From NCBI GenBank assembly GCA_029266455.1, contig JAQSWV010000005.1, positions 18,271 through 82,270 on the forward strand: a stretch of 64,000 nucleotides of DNA. The letters are read 5' to 3'. Of the stretch, positions 23,551 to 32,508 are shown in pieces (the stretch's first letter is position 1; every line of letters starts with the position of its first letter). Source of the stretch: Nocardioidaceae bacterium. GTDB taxonomy: Bacteria; Actinomycetota; Actinomycetes; Propionibacteriales; Nocardioidaceae. The position numbers were made by a program, and so were the translations under genes. The notes under the pieces were generated by a model. The model was not told where the DNA came from and did no database searches. It worked only from the letters and a program-made list of their open reading frames with translations.

Positions 23551-24120
23551 TCAGCGCAAGGGCACGAAGCGGTAGTCGCCGTGCGTGGTGGCGGTCACCT
23601 CGCCGGAGGCGTGGCGCACCACCCGCCGCATCACCCCGGCGACCGGCACGACGAGCACGCCCTCGTCGGCGAGCTGCTCGACGAGTGCCTGTGGCAACGC
23701 CTCGGCCTCGGCCGAGACGAGGACGCGGTCGAACGGTGCTTCGTCGGGCGCACCCAGCACACCGGGGGTCGCCTCCCGCAGGCGCGCCCAGGGCCGGCCG
23801 CGCGCGGCGACGTTGGCGGCCCCCCACTGGGCCAGCGCGGGCGAGAGCTCCACCCCCAGGACCGAGCCGGTCGGACCCACCAAGTGCGCCAGCAGCGCCG
23901 TCGTCCAGCCCGACCCCGCGCCGACGTCGAGCACGCGGTGCCCGCTGTGCACGTCGAGCAGCCGGAGCATCGCGACCACGGTGCGCGGCTGCGAGCTGGT
24001 CTGGCCCTCGCCGATCGGGAGCGGCCGGTCCTCCCCGGCCCGCGACCGCACGTCAGCAGGCAGGAAGCCCGTGCGCGGCACCGCACGCAGCGCTGCATGG
24101 ACGGCTGACCCGGAGTCCAC
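23551..24120 (-). CDS. Protein-L-isoaspartate O-methyltransferase
   Basis: A 189-residue PCMT-type methyltransferase from GTG 24120 (VDSGSAVHAALRAVPRTGFLP). It has the PCMT motif GQTSSQPRTVVAMLRLLD, the SAM-binding loop VLDVGAGSGWTTALLAHLVG and VLGVELSPAL, then FDRVLVSAEAEALPQALVEQLADEGVLVVPVAG. It repairs isoaspartyl damage in proteins by methylation. It is slightly shorter than E. coli PCMT. The divergent YjbQ gene starts only 36 bp away. The open frame continues upstream across yjbQ on the other strand, but that part is a shadow, not protein. Confidence 0.9.
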   Translation of the reverse strand: MDSGSAVHAALRAVPRTGFLPADVRSRAGEDRPLPIGEGQTSSQPRTVVAMLRLLDVHSGHRVLDVGAGSGWTTALLAHLVGPTGSVLGVELSPALAQWGAANVAARGRPWARLREATPGVLGAPDEAPFDRVLVSAEAEALPQALVEQLADEGVLVVPVAGVMRRVVRHASGEVTATTHGDYRFVPLR

Positions 24121-24156
24121 GCGGCAAGTCTGCTCCCGTGCGGCACGATTGTCCGC

Positions 24157-24570
24157 ATGCACTCCGAAACGATCGGCGTCCGCACCGGCAGCCGGGACAC
24201 CGTGCACGACCTCACCAAGACGGCGGCGACGTTCGCCGCCGACGCCGCAGGTGACGGCGACGGCCTGCTGCACGTGTTCGTGCCGCACGCGACGGCCGGG
24301 ATCGCGATCCTCGAGACCGGCGCCGGCAGCGACGACGACCTGCTTGCTGCACTCGGCGACCTGCTCCCGGCCGACGACCGGTGGCGGCACCAGCACGGCA
24401 GCCCGGGTCACGGGCGCTCGCACGTGCTGCCGGCGCTCGTGCCGCCGTACGCGACGGTCCCCGTGCTGTCCGGGCGGCTCGCGCTCGGTACCTGGCAGAG
24501 CATCTGCCTGGTGGACCTCAACGTGGACAACGCCGACCGTCAGGTGCGGCTGTCGTTCCTGACCGGCTGA
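24157..24570 (+). CDS. YjbQ-family protein (UPF0047)
   Basis: A 137-residue protein beginning at ATG 24157. The conserved YjbQ signature is present: HVFVPHATAGIAILE, DLLAALGDLLP, HGSPGHGRSHVLPALVPPYATVPVLSGRLALGTWQSICLVDLNV. The family forms trimers with a metal-binding histidine cluster, and some members have weak thiamine-phosphate-synthase activity in complementation tests; the physiological role is unsettled. The gene is divergent from PCMT and convergent with the VWA gene. Confidence 0.93.
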   Translation: MHSETIGVRTGSRDTVHDLTKTAATFAADAAGDGDGLLHVFVPHATAGIAILETGAGSDDDLLAALGDLLPADDRWRHQHGSPGHGRSHVLPALVPPYATVPVLSGRLALGTWQSICLVDLNVDNADRQVRLSFLTG

Positions 24571-24586
24571 GCGTCGACCGACGTCC

Positions 24587-26581
24587 TCACCCTGCCCGGC
24601 GACGGCGCCCGCCGGCGCGGGCGCGCAGGTAGTCCGCCACGACGTACTCGCCCAGCCGTCCCAGCTCGGGGGTGAACGTGCGGCCGCCGTTGCGCCGGGC
24701 GATGGCGTCGACGAAGCGCGCCAGCCCGGGGTCGTCGCCCAGCAGGAAGAAGTTCAGGGTGGCGCCGTAGCGCGTCATCTGGTCGACCTCGCCCACGGTT
24801 GCCCGCAGGGTCGCGCCGGTGGTGGGCCAGCTGAAGAACGGGGTGCCGTCGGACTGCAGGTGCGCGGTCGGCTCCCCGTCGGTGACGATCATCACGACCG
24901 GCTCCGCCTCGGGATGGCGACGCAGGTGCCGGCCCGCCAGCACGAGGGCGTGATGCAGGTTGGTGCCCTGGACCCACTCGGGCTCGACTGCGGCCAGCCC
25001 CAGCGGCGACAGCCGACGTGCCACCCGGTCGAAGCCGATGATCTCGAGAGCATCCTCCCGGAAGCGGGAGCCGATGAGGTGCGCCAGCGCTAGCGCGGTC
25101 TGCTTCATCGGGGCCCAGCGGTCCTCCTGCACCATCGAGAACGACAGGTCGACGCACAGGGCCACCGCGGCCTGCGTGCGCCGCTCGGTCTCCGCCACGG
25201 CGAAGTCGTCGACCTCGAGGTGCAGCGCCGACCCGTCGGCCGAGCCGCGCAGCACCGCGTTGCGCACGGTCTGCACCGCCTCCAGGGGGCGCTCGTCACC
25301 GAACGTCCAGGGCAGCGTGGCGCCGGTGCGCTCCTCGGCCGCCCCGCTGCGGGTGTCGTCGTGGTCACCGCGCTGCCCGGCGTCGAGCTGCGCGAAGATG
25401 CGCCGCAGCGCCGTCTCACCGATGCGGCGCAACGCCTTCGGTGTCAGGGACATCCCGTCGCGCTCCCGGGTGATGTACCCCTGGCGCTCCAGCTCGCGCT
25501 CGAGGTCGCGGAGCGCGGCCAGGTCGGCGGCCGCCGAGGGCGCGAGCTGGCGCTCGAGGGCCTCGACGTCGACATCGTCGAGGGTCGCCCCGGGGTGATC
25601 CTGCGCCAGCTGTCGCTCCAGCGCCTCGAGGTCGGCGAGGTCGGCGACGGCACCCACGGCGTCACCGAAGCCCATCGGCTCCTCGCCGCTCATCGACACG
25701 GGCTGGCCCCGGCCGAGACCGGGCCGCAGTGCGTGCAGGTTGTCGCGCAGCTGGGCGAGCTGGCTCTCCAGGTCGGGGTCGTCCATCGCCTCGGCCATCA
25801 GCCGGGCCAGCTCGTCGCGCTGCGCGGACGACAGGGAACGGAGCATGCGCTCGGCCGCGTCCTGTCGGCGGGCCAGCAGGTCGACCAGGTCGTCGGTGTC
25901 GCGCGGGTTCTCGGGGAAGAACTCGCCGTGGCGCTCCATGAACCGCTCGAACTGCTGGCCGGTGTCCTCGCCCCGCGCGTGTGCGGCCAGCAGCTGGTTG
26001 AGGTCGGCGATCATGTCGCGGACCTGCTGCATGGCCTGCCGGGCCTCGGCATCGTCCCCGTCGCGGGCCGCCTCCAGCGCGCGCCTCATCCCCGCGAACT
26101 GCGCGTCCAGCACCTCGTCGCGCAGCATCTCGCGGATGCGCTCGTAGCCCGCGCGGGCCGCCGCGGAGTTCCACTCGTACGACGAGAGCTCGCGCACCGC
26201 GGTGGCGGTGTCGTCGGGCAGCGCCTCGAGCTGCATCTCGTCGAGGCGTGCCCGGTCACCGTCCTCTCGAGCCAGCTGCTCACGCTCGGCAGCGAGCACC
26301 TGGTCCAGCTGCTGGCGGACGCGGTCGAGTGTGCCCGCGAGGTCACCGCGGCGCTGCATCTCCCGTCGTCGCTTCCTGAGCTGGCGACGCAGCGCGTCGA
26401 TGCCCTGTCTGCCGTCGTGCCCCCGGCGCAGCAGCGACCGAAGGGCGTCGCGCAGGCTGGCGCCTGCCAGCACGTCCCGGCCGACCTCGTCGACGGCCGA
26501 GCGGACGTCGAACGGTGCCGCCAACGGATCGCCGCCACCGCCCCACGTGCCGTACCGGTAGCGCCGGGGCAGCGGACTCAT
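24587..26581 (-). CDS. VWA-domain protein paired with a MoxR-like ATPase
   Basis: A 664-residue protein with a long, charged, helix-rich N-terminal part (about 430 residues; many LRR/ERQ heptads) and a C-terminal von Willebrand A domain. The MIDAS metal site is visible as DLSFSM near residue 475, with downstream T (GTNLHHAL) and D (VTDGEP). The start ATG 26581 is 10 bp after the stop of the ATPase gene, so both are coupled. MoxR-VWA pairs act as ATP-driven chaperones that insert metals or activate partner complexes; the client here is unknown. The protein has no signal peptide or membrane helix. Confidence 0.9.
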   Translation of the reverse strand: MSPLPRRYRYGTWGGGGDPLAAPFDVRSAVDEVGRDVLAGASLRDALRSLLRRGHDGRQGIDALRRQLRKRRREMQRRGDLAGTLDRVRQQLDQVLAAEREQLAREDGDRARLDEMQLEALPDDTATAVRELSSYEWNSAAARAGYERIREMLRDEVLDAQFAGMRRALEAARDGDDAEARQAMQQVRDMIADLNQLLAAHARGEDTGQQFERFMERHGEFFPENPRDTDDLVDLLARRQDAAERMLRSLSSAQRDELARLMAEAMDDPDLESQLAQLRDNLHALRPGLGRGQPVSMSGEEPMGFGDAVGAVADLADLEALERQLAQDHPGATLDDVDVEALERQLAPSAAADLAALRDLERELERQGYITRERDGMSLTPKALRRIGETALRRIFAQLDAGQRGDHDDTRSGAAEERTGATLPWTFGDERPLEAVQTVRNAVLRGSADGSALHLEVDDFAVAETERRTQAAVALCVDLSFSMVQEDRWAPMKQTALALAHLIGSRFREDALEIIGFDRVARRLSPLGLAAVEPEWVQGTNLHHALVLAGRHLRRHPEAEPVVMIVTDGEPTAHLQSDGTPFFSWPTTGATLRATVGEVDQMTRYGATLNFFLLGDDPGLARFVDAIARRNGGRTFTPELGRLGEYVVADYLRARAGGRRRRAG

Positions 26582-26591
26582 GTCGGCACCC

Positions 26592-28001
26592 TCAGCCGCC
26601 GTAGATGCTGCGGCCGTCGACGCTGTCCTTGTCGAGCCGGCGGGTCAGCCACAACCCCTCGAGAACCAGCTCGACGGCTGCAGCCACCTGTCCGGGCGAG
26701 ACGCTGTCCTCGTCGACCCCCAACCGGTCGAGCGCGCCCGCGAGGCCCGGCACGCCGCCCAGCTGGTCGAGCAGCTCGTCGGCCGGCACCAGCACGCCCG
26801 TCTCGACGGTCCCGCCCTCGGCGAAGCGCTCGGTGAACCCGCTGAGGTCGGCACCGGCCAGCCGGGCCCGGAACGTCGCTGCGACGGCCAGCCGCAGCAG
26901 GTGGTCGAGCACCTCGTCCTCACGCCCCTCCTCACCCATCTCGAACTCGACCTTGCCGCGCAGTGTGGGCACGACCGCCGGCAGGTCGCCTACCCGGGCG
27001 ACCGGATGCTCCTCCCCGGTCAGCGCGGCGCGCCGCAGCGCCGAGCCGGCCGCGGCCTCCACCGCGGCCACGGCCAGCCGCGCCGACACACCGGAGCGCT
27101 GGTCGACCGCGGCCGACTCGCGCAGCTCGCGGGCGAAGCGCGCCACCACCTCGACCACGTGGCCCGGCACCTCGGCCACCGTCTCGGCCTCCTGTGCGAC
27201 CAGCGCCACCTCGTCGTCGACGTCGAGCGGGTAGTGCGTGCGGATCTCCGCACCGAAACGGTCCTTGAGCGGCGTGATGATGCGGCCACGGTTCGTGTAG
27301 TCCTCCGGGTTGGCCGAGGCGACCACCAGCAGGTCGAGCGGTAGCCGCAGCGTGTATCCGCGCACCTGCACGTCGCGCTCCTCCAGCACGTTGAACAGGG
27401 CCACCTGGATGCGCTCGGCGAGGTCCGGCAGCTCGTTGAGGCCGAGGATGCCGCGGTTGGTGCGGGGCAGTAGTCCGTAGTGCACGGTCTCCGGATCGCC
27501 GAGGGTGCGTCCCTGGGCGACCTTCACGGGGTCCACGTCGCCGATCAGGTCGCCCACGCTGGTGTCCGGGGTGGCCAGCTTCTCGCCGTAACGGTCCGAA
27601 CGGTGCCGCCAGGCGACCGGGAGGTCGTCGCCCAGCTCGGCGGCCAGCCGTTGACCCGGCACGCTGACCGGCGCCAGCGGGTCGTCGAAGGTCTCGGTGC
27701 CCGCGACGTACGGCTGCCACTCGTCCAGGAGGCCGGCCAGCGTCCGCATCAGGCGCGTCTTGCCCTGTCCGCGCTCACCCAGCAGCACGAGGTCGTGCCC
27801 GGCCAGCAGCGCACCCTCGAGGTCGGGGCGCACCGTCTCGTCGAACCCGACGATGCCGGGGAACGGATCGCGGCCGGCGCGCAGGGTCTCGACCAGGTTG
27901 GCCCGGATCTCGGCCTTGACGCTGCGGGACTCGTATCCGGAGGCGCGAAGCTCGCCCACCGTGGTGGGCTCCGGAGCAGGGGCGGCAGTCACCTCTCGCA
28001 C
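26592..28001 (-). CDS. MoxR / Mg-chelatase ChlI-like AAA+ ATPase
   Basis: An AAA+ protein of about 469 residues from GTG 28001; ATG 28052 and 28076 upstream are possible, but would overlap or crowd the divergent sugar-dehydrogenase gene. The Walker A loop is GERGQGKTRL, preceded by PGIVGFDETVRPDLEGALLAGHDLVLL; the Walker B-like region is NRGILGLNELPDL, with sensor VVASANPEDYTNRGRIITPLKDRFGAEIRTHYPLD. This is the ChlI/MoxR branch, in which an ATPase ring works with the VWA protein encoded directly downstream. Target and physiological role are unknown. Confidence 0.92.
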   Translation of the reverse strand: MREVTAAPAPEPTTVGELRASGYESRSVKAEIRANLVETLRAGRDPFPGIVGFDETVRPDLEGALLAGHDLVLLGERGQGKTRLMRTLAGLLDEWQPYVAGTETFDDPLAPVSVPGQRLAAELGDDLPVAWRHRSDRYGEKLATPDTSVGDLIGDVDPVKVAQGRTLGDPETVHYGLLPRTNRGILGLNELPDLAERIQVALFNVLEERDVQVRGYTLRLPLDLLVVASANPEDYTNRGRIITPLKDRFGAEIRTHYPLDVDDEVALVAQEAETVAEVPGHVVEVVARFARELRESAAVDQRSGVSARLAVAAVEAAAGSALRRAALTGEEHPVARVGDLPAVVPTLRGKVEFEMGEEGREDEVLDHLLRLAVAATFRARLAGADLSGFTERFAEGGTVETGVLVPADELLDQLGGVPGLAGALDRLGVDEDSVSPGQVAAAVELVLEGLWLTRRLDKDSVDGRSIYGG

Positions 28002-28065
28002 GGTACGTCGGACCGGCGGCCGGTTCGACCGCACGGTGACGGCTCGACTCATGGCACCATTACTC

Positions 28066-29277
28066 ATGCGCATCACTCATGTACTCGCAGTAGCGGCTGC
28101 CACCACGCTCGGACTCGGCCTGCTGGCTGCGCCGGCGGGAGGAGGCCCGGTGCCCAGGGGAGCGGCGTCCGTCGCGCCGGCGGTGGCCGCAGAGCGCCAG
28201 GCCGCCGATCGTGCGGCGGGCCCCCGGGTCCGCGTCCGGGTGGTGAAGCGGGGCCTCGACCATCCGTGGGACCTGACGTTCCTGCCCGGCGGCGGGATGC
28301 TCTACACCCAGCGCGACCGGCTGTCGATCCGCCACCGCTCGCCGTCGGGCAGGGACCGAGTGGTCCGGTTCCGCGAGGGGAGGATGTGGCACTCGGGAGA
28401 GGCAGGCCTGATGAGCATCCTCGCCACGCGGAGCTTCGAGAAGTCACGGAACTTCTACACCTGCCACGCGAACGCGGCCGACCGGCCGAGCGGGCACGAC
28501 GTGCGGGTGGTGCTGTGGCGGCTGGCCAGCGACGCCCGGCGAGCCAGCCGGGTTCGCACCATCGTTGCCGGCCTGCCCACGGTGTCCGGTCGCCACTCGG
28601 GTTGCCGGCTCAGGTACGGCCCCGAGGGCGCGCTGTACATCGGCACGGGCGATGCCGCCCGGACCGGGGTCTCGCAGAACCTCGCCTCGGGAGGCGGCAA
28701 GGTGCTCCGGGTACGGCCCGGGACCGGGAAGCCCTGGCCGGGCAACCCGTTCCTCGGAGCGGGCAAGGCGATGAAGCGTCGCGTCTACACCTACGGTCAC
28801 CGCAACGTGCAGGGCCTCGCCGTTCGTCCCGGGTCCGGGATGTGGGCAGTCGAACAGGGCACCTACCGTGACGACGAGGTCAACCGCCTGAGAGCCGGCG
28901 GCAACTACGGGTGGCAGGCGGGGCCCGGGTACGACGAGTCCCGGCCGATGACCGACTTCTCGCTACCCGGTCGGCAGATCGGCGCCAGGTGGGCCTCGGG
29001 CAATCCGACCATCGCCACCTCCGGGGCGACCTTCCTGCGCGGCAAGCGCTGGGGGGTGTGGCAGGGAGCGCTCGCGGTCGGGGTGCTCAAGGACAGCCAG
29101 ATCAGGATCCTGGCGTTCGACGAGGCCGGCCGCTTCGTCCGGGCATGGACACCGGCCAAGCTCAACACCGGTTACCGGATGCGCAGCCCGGTACAGGGTC
29201 CCGACGGCAACCTCTACATCACCACCGACAACGGCGGCGGCAGCGACCGCATCCTCAAGGTGGTGCCCCGAGGCTGA
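28066..29277 (+). CDS. Secreted PQQ-dependent sugar dehydrogenase-like protein (YliI/Asd type)
   Basis: A 403-residue protein from ATG 28066 with a signal peptide (MRITHVLAVAAATTLGLGLLAAPAGG). The beta-propeller of the GSDH family is recognisable by LDHPWDLTFLPGGGMLYTQRDR, GCRLRYGPEGALYIGTGDAA, RVYTYGHRNVQGLAVRPGSGMWAVEQGT, DDEVNRLRAGGNYGWQAGPGY and GPDGNLYITTDNGGGSDRILKV. The HRN motif and catalytic-type histidines are as in soluble aldose/aldehyde dehydrogenases. PQQ biosynthesis genes are not in the window. It acts outside the membrane. It is divergent from the ATPase gene. Confidence 0.9.
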   Translation: MRITHVLAVAAATTLGLGLLAAPAGGGPVPRGAASVAPAVAAERQAADRAAGPRVRVRVVKRGLDHPWDLTFLPGGGMLYTQRDRLSIRHRSPSGRDRVVRFREGRMWHSGEAGLMSILATRSFEKSRNFYTCHANAADRPSGHDVRVVLWRLASDARRASRVRTIVAGLPTVSGRHSGCRLRYGPEGALYIGTGDAARTGVSQNLASGGGKVLRVRPGTGKPWPGNPFLGAGKAMKRRVYTYGHRNVQGLAVRPGSGMWAVEQGTYRDDEVNRLRAGGNYGWQAGPGYDESRPMTDFSLPGRQIGARWASGNPTIATSGATFLRGKRWGVWQGALAVGVLKDSQIRILAFDEAGRFVRAWTPAKLNTGYRMRSPVQGPDGNLYITTDNGGGSDRILKVVPRG

Positions 29278-29359
29278 GCCATGCGCGTGTCCCGATGCCC
29301 GGTCTCGACATCGGCGTAGCGTCCGGGTCCAGCGCCCGCTCGCGAGCCACGGAGGTGTC

Positions 29360-30115
29360 GTGCCCTCTCTGCAAGGACGGGTCGCCGTGGTCACCGGCGG
29401 CGCCCGGGGAATCGGCGCGGCGACCGCTCGGCGGCTGGCGCGCGAGGGGGCCGCGGTGGCTCTCCTCGACCTGGACGAGGAGCAGGCCGCCGCCACTGCC
29501 GCAGTCCTGGGAGGCCCGAGCTCGATCGGTCTGGGCTGCGACGTGGCGGATCCGGCCTCCGTCGAGGCGGCGGTCGGTCAGGTGCTGGCCGAGCTGGGCA
29601 GGCTGGACGTGCTCGTCAACAACGCCGGGATCACGCGCGACAACCTGCTGTTCAAAATGCCGGTCGACGACTGGGACGCCGTCATCGACGTGCACCTGCG
29701 CGGTGCCTTCCTCATGACCCGTGCGGCCCAGGCACCGATGGTCGAGCAGCGCTACGGCCGGATCATCAGCCTGTCCAGCGTCTCCGCGCTGGGCAATCGG
29801 GGCCAGGCCAACTACTCGGCCGCCAAGATGGGGCTGCAGGGGTTGACCCGCACGCTGGCCATGGAGCTGGGGCCGTTCGGGATCACGGCCAATGCCGTCG
29901 CTCCCGGCTTCGTGGTCTCCGAGATGACCGACGCCACCGCCCGCCGCCTCGGTATGAGCACGGCGCAGCTGCGCGAGCAGAGCGCCGCGGTCACGCCGGT
30001 ACGCCGGGTCGGCCATCCCGACGACATCGCCCACGCGATCTGCTTCCTGGCCGGGGAGGAGGCCGGCTTCGTCACGGGCCAGACCCTCTATGTCGACGGG
30101 GGCCGCAGGCTCTGA
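29360..30115 (+). CDS. SDR-family 3-oxoacyl-ACP reductase-like protein (FabG type)
   Basis: A 251-residue classical short-chain dehydrogenase from GTG 29360. It has the cofactor loop TGGARGIG, NNAG in VLVNNAGITRDNLL, the catalytic serine (ISLSSVSAL), YSAAK with catalytic tyrosine and lysine, and the C-terminal FLAGEEAGFVTGQTLYVDGG. The NADPH preference is suggested by R at the end of strand 1 (GGARG). FabG-type enzymes reduce 3-oxoacyl thioesters; with no other fatty-acid genes nearby, the true substrate is open. It follows the sugar dehydrogenase by about 80 bp. Confidence 0.92.
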   Translation: MPSLQGRVAVVTGGARGIGAATARRLAREGAAVALLDLDEEQAAATAAVLGGPSSIGLGCDVADPASVEAAVGQVLAELGRLDVLVNNAGITRDNLLFKMPVDDWDAVIDVHLRGAFLMTRAAQAPMVEQRYGRIISLSSVSALGNRGQANYSAAKMGLQGLTRTLAMELGPFGITANAVAPGFVVSEMTDATARRLGMSTAQLREQSAAVTPVRRVGHPDDIAHAICFLAGEEAGFVTGQTLYVDGGRRL

Positions 30116-30257
30116 GCGCCCGCTTCATCCGCTTTCGTCCCGACGCGTCCACCGCCTACGAGCCGTGGAGTTGCCCTTCAAGCCGTCGAGTGCGTACGGT
30201 CACTCCCGGCTCGACCCCCCACGGGTCTGTCACCACAACTGAATCGGTGTGCGATCG

Positions 30258-30453
30258 ACGCCGAGTCCTGCCCCGGATCGCCACCTTCCAGACGTCGACT
30301 TGTCGTCTCGGGCAGGAGCGGGGGACCCATCGATGGTCCGCCATCATCGTGCTGCCCCGGTCCTCGGGCCGGACGGCACTCGGGGTTAAGTCGCACAGAT
30401 TCGCGCGGCCGGGCACCTTCTCGCCCGAACCCGACAGCTCACCTCGCAGGCGT
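30258..30453 (+). promoter_or_regulatory. c-di-AMP riboswitch (ydaO-yuaA type)
   Basis: The 5' end ACGCC..GAG (30258-30265) pairs with CTC..GGCGT (30443-30453) to close stem P1. Inside are the conserved elements GCGGGGGACCCA near 30326, GGGGTTAAGTC near 30384 and CCCGAACCCGACAGCTCACC at 30424-30443, the 3' hallmark of this class. It sits 18 bp before the ribosome-binding region of the NlpC/P60 gene, a known class of target in actinobacteria. c-di-AMP binding usually turns expression off. The rest of the 356-bp gap at 30116-30471 has no gene. Confidence 0.88.
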
Positions 30454-30471
30454 GAGAAGGAAGCCATCGTC

Positions 30472-31014
30472 ATGTCTGCACTCCTCCGGGTGCAGCGCCT
30501 ACTGGTGCTGCCCATCCTGCTCGCCAGCGCTCTCGTCGCCGCCACCTGGGTCGCCTCCGCGCCGCCGGCGAACGCCACCTCCTCGAGTCCTCAGACGCAG
30601 AGTGCCTCGGAGACCTCCAGGTCCAAGGCCAAGACCAAGCGCATCAAGAAGATCAAGGCCGCCACGCGGGTGGCCTCCCGGCAGAAGGGCGACCCGTACG
30701 TCTACGGCGCCGCCGGTCCGAACGCCTTCGACTGCTCCGGCCTGACCTACTACGCCTACGGCAAGGTCGGCATCCGGCTGCCCCGCACGTCCGACGGCCA
30801 GCACCGCCACCTGCGGAGCATCAAGAAGAAGAACATGAAGCGGGGGGACATGATCTTCTTCCACTCCGGCGGCAACGTCTACCACGTCGGCATCTTCGTG
30901 GGCCGCAAGAACGGCAGCCGCATGATCCTGCACTCGCCCAACTCCAGCACCGTCGTCAAGCGCGACCCCGTGTGGACCGGGCAGTGGTACGCGGGAACCC
31001 TGCGCCGCCGCTGA
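30472..31014 (+). CDS. Secreted NlpC/P60 cell-wall endopeptidase
   Basis: A 180-residue protein from ATG 30472 (AGAAGGAAG upstream). A signal peptide ends near PPANA (residue 35). A basic linker with KAKTKRIKKIK precedes a compact NlpC/P60 domain: YVYGAAGPNAFDCSGLTYYAYGKVGIRLPRTS with catalytic C88, GDMIFFHSGGNVYHVGIFVG with catalytic H138, and a final HSPNSSTVVKRD with the third polar residue. It hydrolyses peptidoglycan stem peptides outside the cell. Control by the upstream c-di-AMP riboswitch links wall turnover to turgor or osmotic state. Confidence 0.95.
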   Translation: MSALLRVQRLLVLPILLASALVAATWVASAPPANATSSSPQTQSASETSRSKAKTKRIKKIKAATRVASRQKGDPYVYGAAGPNAFDCSGLTYYAYGKVGIRLPRTSDGQHRHLRSIKKKNMKRGDMIFFHSGGNVYHVGIFVGRKNGSRMILHSPNSSTVVKRDPVWTGQWYAGTLRRR

Positions 31015-31090
31015 GCCGCGACGCTGCGCCCGGGGCGAGCGACGGAGCAGCCCTCCGACGGTCTCGCTCCGGGCATGGCAGCATGACCGC

Positions 31091-32503
31091 GTGGTCGCCG
31101 TCCCGAGCATCTCGTACTCCATCACCGCCCGCCTCGAGCTGCTGGTGGGCAAAGCCAGCGTTGGCGAGCTGACCGCTGCCGTGGAGGGCGCCGGCGGCAT
31201 GATCACGGCGCTCGACGTGACGGGCTCGGGGTCCGAGCGCCTGCAGATCGATGTGACCTGCGCGGCGACGTCGACCGACCACGCCGACCGCATCGTCGAC
31301 GTGCTCCGGGAGCTCCCCGGCGTCGACGTGCACAAGGTCTCCGATCGAACGTTCCTCATGCACCTCGGTGGCGTCATCGAGATGGCCTCCAAGCACCCGA
31401 TCCGCAACCGCGACGACCTGTCCCTGGTGTACACACCGGGCGTGGCCCGGATCTGCAAGGCCATCGTCGACAACCCCGAGGACGCCCGGCGTCTCACCGT
31501 CAAGCGCAACGCGATCGCCGTGGTGACGGATGGCTCGGCGGTACTGGGGCTCGGCAACATCGGCGCCGCCGCAGCGCTGCCGGTGATGGAGGGCAAGGCG
31601 GCGCTGTTCAAGCGCTTCGCCGGCATCGACGCCTGGCCGCTCTGCCTCGACACCCAGGACGCCGACGAGATCGTCCGCACCGTCCAGGCGATCGCCCCCG
31701 GGTTCGCGGGCATCAACCTCGAGGACATCAGCGCACCCCGCTGCTTCGAGATCGAGAAGCGGCTGCGCGACGCCCTCGACATCCCGGTCTTCCACGACGA
31801 CCAGCACGGCACCGCGATCGTGGTCCTGGCCGCGCTCACCAACGCGCTCCGCGTCGTCGGCAAGGCGCTGCCGGACGTGCAGCTGGTCATGTGCGGCGCC
31901 GGAGCGGCGGGCACGGCCGTGCTCCGGCTGCTGCTGCACGCTGGCGCGGGATCCGGCAAGGGCAGCGTCGTGGTCACGGACGTCGACGGCATCCTGCACC
32001 GGGAGCGACCCGGCCTGGACGGGGAGCTGCGCTGGGTGGCCGAGAACACCAATCCGGCGGACGTGCGAGGCGACCTGCGCGCGGCGCTGCGGGGAGCCGA
32101 CGTCTTCGTCGGCGTCTCCGCCCCGGGACTGCTCGACGCCGACGACGTGGCCACCATGAGCGATGACGCGATCGTCTTCGCGTTGGCGAACCCAGACCCC
32201 GAGATCGAGCCGGGCGAGGCGCGGCGGCACGCCGCCGTCGTGGCCACGGGCCGGTCGGACCACCCGAACCAGATCAACAACGTCCTCGCGTTCCCCGGCG
32301 TCTTCCGCGGCCTGCTCGACTCGCACAGTCGCACCATCACGTTGGACGTGCTCCGGGCCGCCGCCTCGGCCATCGCCGCGGTCGTGACCGACAGCGAGCT
32401 CAACGCCGACTACGTCATCCCGAGCGTCTTCCACCCGGAGGTGCACGACCACGTGGCCCAGTCGGTACGGGACGCGGTCCGGACCGGTCGCGAGGACGGC
32501 TGA
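31091..32503 (+). CDS. NAD(P)-dependent malic enzyme with N-terminal ACT-like domain
   Basis: A 470-residue protein from GTG 31091. The first 80 residues (ITARLELLVGKASVGELTAAVEGAGG, then LQIDVTCAATS) resemble an ACT regulatory domain. The malic-enzyme core follows: SLVYTPGVARICKAIVDNP, TVKRNAIAVVTDGSAVLGLGNIGAAAALPVMEGKAALFKRFAG, VFHDDQHGTAIVVLAALTNAL, a nucleotide-binding GAGAAGTAVLRLLL and FALANPDPEIEP. It decarboxylates malate to pyruvate with NAD(P) reduction. The ACT domain suggests control by a small metabolite, a layout common in Gram-positive bacteria. It is 5 bp from the yqgE-type gene downstream. Confidence 0.95.
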   Translation: MVAVPSISYSITARLELLVGKASVGELTAAVEGAGGMITALDVTGSGSERLQIDVTCAATSTDHADRIVDVLRELPGVDVHKVSDRTFLMHLGGVIEMASKHPIRNRDDLSLVYTPGVARICKAIVDNPEDARRLTVKRNAIAVVTDGSAVLGLGNIGAAAALPVMEGKAALFKRFAGIDAWPLCLDTQDADEIVRTVQAIAPGFAGINLEDISAPRCFEIEKRLRDALDIPVFHDDQHGTAIVVLAALTNALRVVGKALPDVQLVMCGAGAAGTAVLRLLLHAGAGSGKGSVVVTDVDGILHRERPGLDGELRWVAENTNPADVRGDLRAALRGADVFVGVSAPGLLDADDVATMSDDAIVFALANPDPEIEPGEARRHAAVVATGRSDHPNQINNVLAFPGVFRGLLDSHSRTITLDVLRAAASAIAAVVTDSELNADYVIPSVFHPEVHDHVAQSVRDAVRTGREDG

Positions 32504-32508
32504 CCCGG

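Noticed and set aside
28001..28076. ATG 28076 or 28052 as start of the AAA+ ATPase.
   Set aside because: These starts would overlap or crowd the divergent sugar-dehydrogenase start at 28066 and add arginine-rich residues not seen in the family; GTG 28001 fits better.
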